A stretch of DNA of 63,723 nt, from assembly GCA_018398765.1 (NCBI GenBank), contig JAHBMJ010005835.1, positions 1 to 63,723 of the forward strand. Reading direction: 5' to 3'. The DNA is from Chromera velia (Eukaryota > Sar > Chromeraceae). Position numbers and translations under genes: made by a program. Shown one piece after another: positions 59,430-63,723 of this stretch; within the stretch, counting starts at the first letter, position 1; each line of letters begins with the position of its first letter. The notes below the pieces were generated by a model, which saw only the letters and a list, made by a program, of their open reading frames with translations, was not told the origin of the DNA and did no database searches.

Positions 59430-60320
59430 GAGGTTATGGATGGATGGAGTGAGTGAGGGATGGATGGATGCATGTATAGAGTGAAGTGAAGAGGGATGGA
59501 TAGGTGGATGGAGTGAGAGAGTGACTGAGGGATGGATGGATAAATTGATGGATGGAGTGAGAGAGTGACTGAGGGATGGATGGATGGATGGATGCCAAAT
59601 TCGGATGCCATTGGATGGATAAATTGATGGATGGAGTGATGGAGTGAGTGAGGGATGGATTGATGGATGGATGGATGGATGGATGGATGGATAAATTGAT
59701 GGATGGAGTGAATGAGGGATGGATGCGGATGGATGATAGGATGGATGGATGGATGGATGGATGAATCTAGAGATGAATGGAGTGATGGATGGATTGGTGG
59801 AGTGCATGAGTGAGGGATGGATTTATTGATGGAGTGAGTGAGGGATAGATTGATGGAGTAAGTGAGTGAGGGATAGATGGAGTGATTGAGTGATGAGGGA
59901 TGGATGGGTGGATGGAGTGAGGGAGTGACTGAGGGATGGATGGATGGATAAATTGATGGATGGAGTGAGTGAGGGATGGATGGATGGAGTGATGGATGGA
60001 GTGATGGAGTGCATGATTGAGGGATGGATTTATTGATGGAGTGAGTGAGGGATGGATTGATGGAGTGAGTGAGGGATGGATGGATGGAGTGATGGAGTGA
60101 GGAGGGATGGATGGAGTGATGAGGGATGGATGGATGGATGGGTGGATGGAGTGAGGGAGTGACTGAGGGAATCCGATGGATGGATGGAGTGATGGAGTGA
60201 GGAGGGATGGATGGAGTGATGAGGGATGGATGGATGGATGGGTGGATGGAGTGAGGGAGTGACTGAGGGAATCCGATGGATGGATGGATGGATGGATGGA
60301 TGGATGGATTGATGGATAGA
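59430..60320. repeat. GGAT/GAGT minisatellite
   Basis: About 890 bp of GGATGGAT and GAGTGAGTGA repeats with a higher-order period. For example, a block ending 'gactgagggaatccgatgga' is repeated at about 60160 and 60265. The long Ile-His-Pro-Ser open frame on the minus strand is a by-product of the tetranucleotide repeat. Confidence 0.95.
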
Positions 60321-60399
60321 TGTCGTCTCCTTTTGTCTCTTCTTCTGCTTTCTTCTCTTTTCTTCCCACTACCATCCTACTACCTTCTTTTCTTTTCTT

Positions 60400-60520
60400 T
60401 TCCTGGCAGGCAGCAGGCCCCAGCACAAGCTGTACCAGCAGGAGGGAGTGGTCTTTTCGGATAGCAGGCGGGCAGCAGGCGCCAGCGCAAGCTGCACTAG
60501 CAGCAAAATGGTTCCGTCAT
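60400..60520. repeat. Tandem duplication of ~60 bp
   Basis: 'gcaggccccagcacaagctg' and 'gcaggcgccagcgcaagctg' begin two adjacent copies of about 60 bp. No coding call. Confidence 0.6.
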
Positions 60521-62324
60521 CACAACTGAAGTGGCGCATGTGTCTTTCGACAGTCATGATCTTCTCGTCTTGAAGAGAGTTCGATTCAATGCAGAACAGT
60601 GTTGTGTCAGGTCACTTTAAAATCTTGGTTTCGCTACGCCTCACTTTCACTTTGATGGAGGTGTACTAGGTTTTATAGTAAAAACCCTTACAAAAAAACA
60701 GTTTTTAGACATTTTTTTAAATAGATTCCTAGCCCAATTTTGCTAAAAAGTCATTTAAACACATAATCACATGTAAAATCCTTTGTTTGACAAGGTTATA
60801 TTATGTTAAGGGTAGGTTTAGGGGTCGTTGCCAATGAAGGTTCGGACACAAGGTTATAGAACCTTCATTTTAACGTTGTTATCTTTTAAAACCTGCTTGA
60901 ACCTGCCAATACCAGTATTAATATAGTATAAACCAGCCTCAAACTGTTCAAAACAAACTTAAAACTGATGATTTGACTCTTCAAAACTGTTATTGAGACA
61001 CCCCATCTCGGCAAGTTCGGCAGTCATGCACATGGGAAAAATATTGTCAAATTTCGACAAATTTGCGATGGAGCATTCAAGCTGGCAGACAAATGGAATC
61101 AGGGACAACAAAGAAAAGAGTGTGATGACAATAAAAGATTGAAAGCAGAAAGGCGCTGTGGTTGTTCGAGAGAGCCCTTTGCTCAGCTTTCCTCCCTCAT
61201 GTCTTCTGTGCTTAGCCCTCTGCTATCTCGCTTGTAGCCACAGAGCCCGAGCTCTCCTCCTTCGCTCCCCTACGTCCCTCTGCTACACTCACGCTGCTAG
61301 TGACCTTAGTCTGATTTGCGGCAACAAGATGATTACTCCCACAGTAGCTCACAAATTTGTGGCAGTGCATAATGTTGGAGTTCGTAATTCACATCACGAA
61401 ATGACTCTCCTTGGCCGGCTTTCTAGCAAGCTCACACGGTATACACGTCAGAGCTACACGCACGCAGTCACAGTCTCATCTCCTTCCACCATCTAGACCG
61501 CCATCTGAGTTTAAACTGCTTTTATTCTATGGCACGTTAACGCCGAGAACTGACGATACACCCCTTTCTGCTGTTTTTTTCTGGTTGCATCCGGCTTTCC
61601 ACTTTAAAATCTTGGTTTCGCCACGCCTCACTTTCACCCTAGCTTTCGCCCCCCCCCCCTTCCTCCCCATTTGGCCACCCCGTGATAAAAATCTTTTACT
61701 GCGCCCCCCCAAATGTGTGATGATAGTTGGGCATATTTTAGGAAGGGAGGCACCTGGGGGCTAGCCCGAGGGGTACCCCCGGTTTACTTATAGACTACCC
61801 GGGGGGTTAAGCTACTTATGCCCCTACCTGAAGTCAAGCCCCCACCCGGTTTTTTTCAACTTTAAACAACATGAGGGTCATGGTGTCCCGGGGGTAACTT
61901 TCAAGTACTTTGAAGTGGTAGTTAGGTTCAAGGAGGTCCTCATTCTGAGTAATTCGAGGCTAATTTCGAGCTGGACAAGCAATTTAGAGGTAGAATATTT
62001 TTTAATACACCCTATTATACCACGTGAGTAGTATACCCTAGTGTGTACATTATAGTGTACGTTTTAGTACGTTTTTGCTTTTTGTAGCTTTCGGTATAGC
62101 TTTCGGATACTTTTGGACTTGACAGAGTGTGGTGCCACAGTGGTGGGATGCGTTGGGCTAGGCGTTGGGCTCGTCTCTTGTGATTCAAAATATTCGGGAC
62201 TTTCCCATGCAGGAGCTCCAGCCCCCCCCCCCCAAAAAAGCCCTCGACGCAGCCGCGACATGCATGCCGCGACCACTGCGCACTAGCTCAATCTAGCTCA
62301 TGCGCATCTCATGCGCACTCCTAC
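60521..62324. other. Intergenic, no gene recognised
   Basis: A 37-bp sequence (cactttaaaatcttggtttc...) occurs at about 60614 and again at about 61601 in direct orientation, bracketing 1 kb. 61650-61860 is C/G-rich low-complexity. The open frames look like chance. Confidence 0.5.
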
Positions 62325-62582
62325 GTGCATCTACGTGCAGACTATGTGCAGACTGAAAGGACATGCATTGTAGGATTGACCGAACGATCAAGTCGGACCG
62401 GAGCATTTAGAAACGAATCGGGTACTGAGAGCATTTCAGAATATTTTCACAAGGACGGTTTGTGGTCAGTCTCTTCTGCATTTGGAAAAGTTTCTTTGAG
62501 GTATACTGGAAGAAAGACAGACAGACAAACATCTGTGAGTCAAGTGTTGCTGAAGGCTTTCCGTTTCCATTTCGTCTCCAGT

Positions 62583-62888
62583 ATGTCCGAAGTCGAAGAA
62601 ACTCTGAACCGCATCAAAACGCACAAGGGTGTTCACGGTCTGATCATCGTGAATGCCAGCGGTGTTCCGATCAGATCGACATTGGAGGATAAAGACACTC
62701 TGCAGTATTCTGCCTTGATCAGTCAACTCTGTGCACAAGCAAGGAGCGTTGTGAGAGACCTGGACCCCCAAAATGACCTCACATTCCTGAGAGTGCGCTC
62801 AAAGAGAGATGAGATCATGGTGGCACCCGACAGGGAGTACATCCTCATCGTCATACAAGACCCAAATGCAGACGCAGACAAATCTTGA
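62583..62888 (+). CDS. Dynein light chain, roadblock/LC7 type
   Basis: A 101-aa single-exon frame. It starts [20 protein letters not shown] and contains [22 protein letters not shown], then [20 protein letters not shown], and [21 protein letters not shown] near the end. Length and these blocks match roadblock/LC7 (DYNLRB) of other eukaryotes almost residue for residue in the [10 protein letters not shown](I/V)RSK and EIMVAPD stretches. The protein is a homodimeric light chain on the dynein intermediate chains, acting in cytoplasmic or axonemal dynein. The frame is open upstream to 62325, but homology and the family's MxEVEETL start fix this ATG; the 'cgtctccag' just before it could be an acceptor of a 5'-UTR intron. 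The reading frame is intact. Confidence 0.95.
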   Translation: MSEVEETLNRIKTHKGVHGLIIVNASGVPIRSTLEDKDTLQYSALISQLCAQARSVVRDLDPQNDLTFLRVRSKRDEIMVAPDREYILIVIQDPNADADKS

Positions 62889-63534
62889 GAAAGCAGGAAG
62901 AAACGGGGAGGGGGAGGACTGAACTTTCGTATCTTCCCTTCCATCGTAGGAGGGGGTGGGCGTGTATATCTTCTACCGGGTGTCGTTGGCCTTCCTCCTT
63001 TCTTTTCGAGGACTTTGAGGTGTTGATGTGCAGTGCTTGTGGAAGGGGGGACAGGGGATACGATCGATACCAGCACGTCCCCGGCGAGACTCTCAGGCAG
63101 GCAGGCAGGCAGGCACACAGACAGTCTGTCGCTCCCTTGATCGTTTCTGGCCGCAGTAAGAAAGGGGATGGAGAGTCACTGCTGAATTCGATAAAGGACT
63201 CGCGGGTCACGTAGGTTGACCGGTGCAAAAGGACTCAGCAGAAGCGAACAGCCAACCTTGCCCTGATCTTTTCAGTCGCATTAAAATACCACCGCCGCAA
63301 ATAAAACCCACCCAATCTCCCCTCTTTCTCTCCATCACATCAGATGTCTCATTGATCCCACTCGCGCTCCCTCCTGCCGACCCTTGCGGTACCTCTATTT
63401 CCTCGCTCTTCTGTTTTTTTTTACCTCTCGTCTCTCTTTGAGGTCCTTTCAATTCTTCACCGGTGTCTGTGCTCACTCTCCCGCAAGCATGGGTTCATGG
63501 CCCTCTCAATATTTCTTTCTTTCTGTCTTTTTCA

Positions 63535-63592
<58 letters not shown>

Positions 63593-63613
63593 GTCTGTCT
63601 GTCTGTCTGTCTG

Positions 63614-63645
<32 letters not shown>

Positions 63646-63686
63646 TCACCCACCCTTCACCCACCCACCCTCTCTCTCTGTCTCTC

Positions 63687-63723
<37 letters not shown>
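62889..63723. other. 3' flank of the dynein gene and terminal microsatellite
   Basis: No further gene seen. A (GCAG)n tract lies at 63094-63113, and the window ends in CTTT/CTGT repeats from about 63509 to 63723. Confidence 0.7.

Noticed and set aside
59418..60426. 219-codon Ile-His-Pro-Ser protein on the minus strand
   Set aside because: It is a by-product of the GGAT/GAGT tetranucleotide minisatellite; it has no start context and no flanking coding sequence.
62325..62582. 86-codon N-terminal extension of the roadblock protein
   Set aside because: The frame is open, but the extension has no similarity to the family, and the ATG at 62583 gives the exact family start.

Overview
The window is nuclear DNA of a repeat-rich eukaryotic microalga. 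Genes are split by GT-AG introns, are sparse, and sit among transposable elements, microsatellites and minisatellites. Two neighbouring proteins begin with a signal peptide followed by a phenylalanine, the usual sign of import into a complex (secondary, red-type) plastid. With a flagellar/cytoplasmic dynein light chain and canonical splice sites, this fits a chromerid-like alveolate (Chromera/Vitrella type). A stramenopile or cryptophyte is possible, and no marker settles the species. A single N lies at 8456.

Layout. 1-1.9 kb: no recognisable gene. 1.9-2.54 kb: CT microsatellites. 2.54-12.8 kb: tandem array of a ~1.76-kb unit of unknown nature. 13.5-19.2 kb (minus): nine-exon SET-domain protein methyltransferase of the Rubisco-LSMT type. 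19.8-22.5 kb (plus): five-exon plastid protein resembling HHL1, divergent from the SET gene across a 600-bp spacer carrying paired CACGTG and TGAGTCA motifs. 22.76-24.06 kb: a small inverted-repeat transposon and a 33-bp satellite. 25.2-26.3 kb (minus): four-exon gene of unknown function. 26.98-34.92 kb: full-length Ty1/copia retrotransposon killed by stop codons. 36.6-39.0 kb: two copies of a ~0.5-kb MITE, one with a second element nested in it. 39.9-42.3 kb (plus): three-exon gene for a proline-rich disordered protein. 46.4-47.7 kb: hAT-like element. 48.3-54.7 kb: nested repeat island holding a 5'-truncated non-LTR-type reverse transcriptase and two CTAGG-ended elements. 55.03-58.11 kb: LTR element on the minus strand with a primer-binding site and an intact ORF but no polymerase. 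58.1-62.5 kb: satellites, GC hairpins and a GGAT minisatellite. 62.58-62.89 kb: roadblock/LC7 dynein light chain.

The strongest new observations are: a compact LTR element encoding only an unknown ~426-aa protein; a family of elements ending in CTAGG with perfect 8-bp target duplications, one with its empty site visible in a neighbouring repeat; a reverse transcriptase whose palm is split by a ~280-codon in-frame low-complexity insert; and decay of both retroelements by what look like C-to-T / G-to-A transitions only. Exon joins were inferred by eye from splice signals and reading-frame continuity and have not been tested by alignment.
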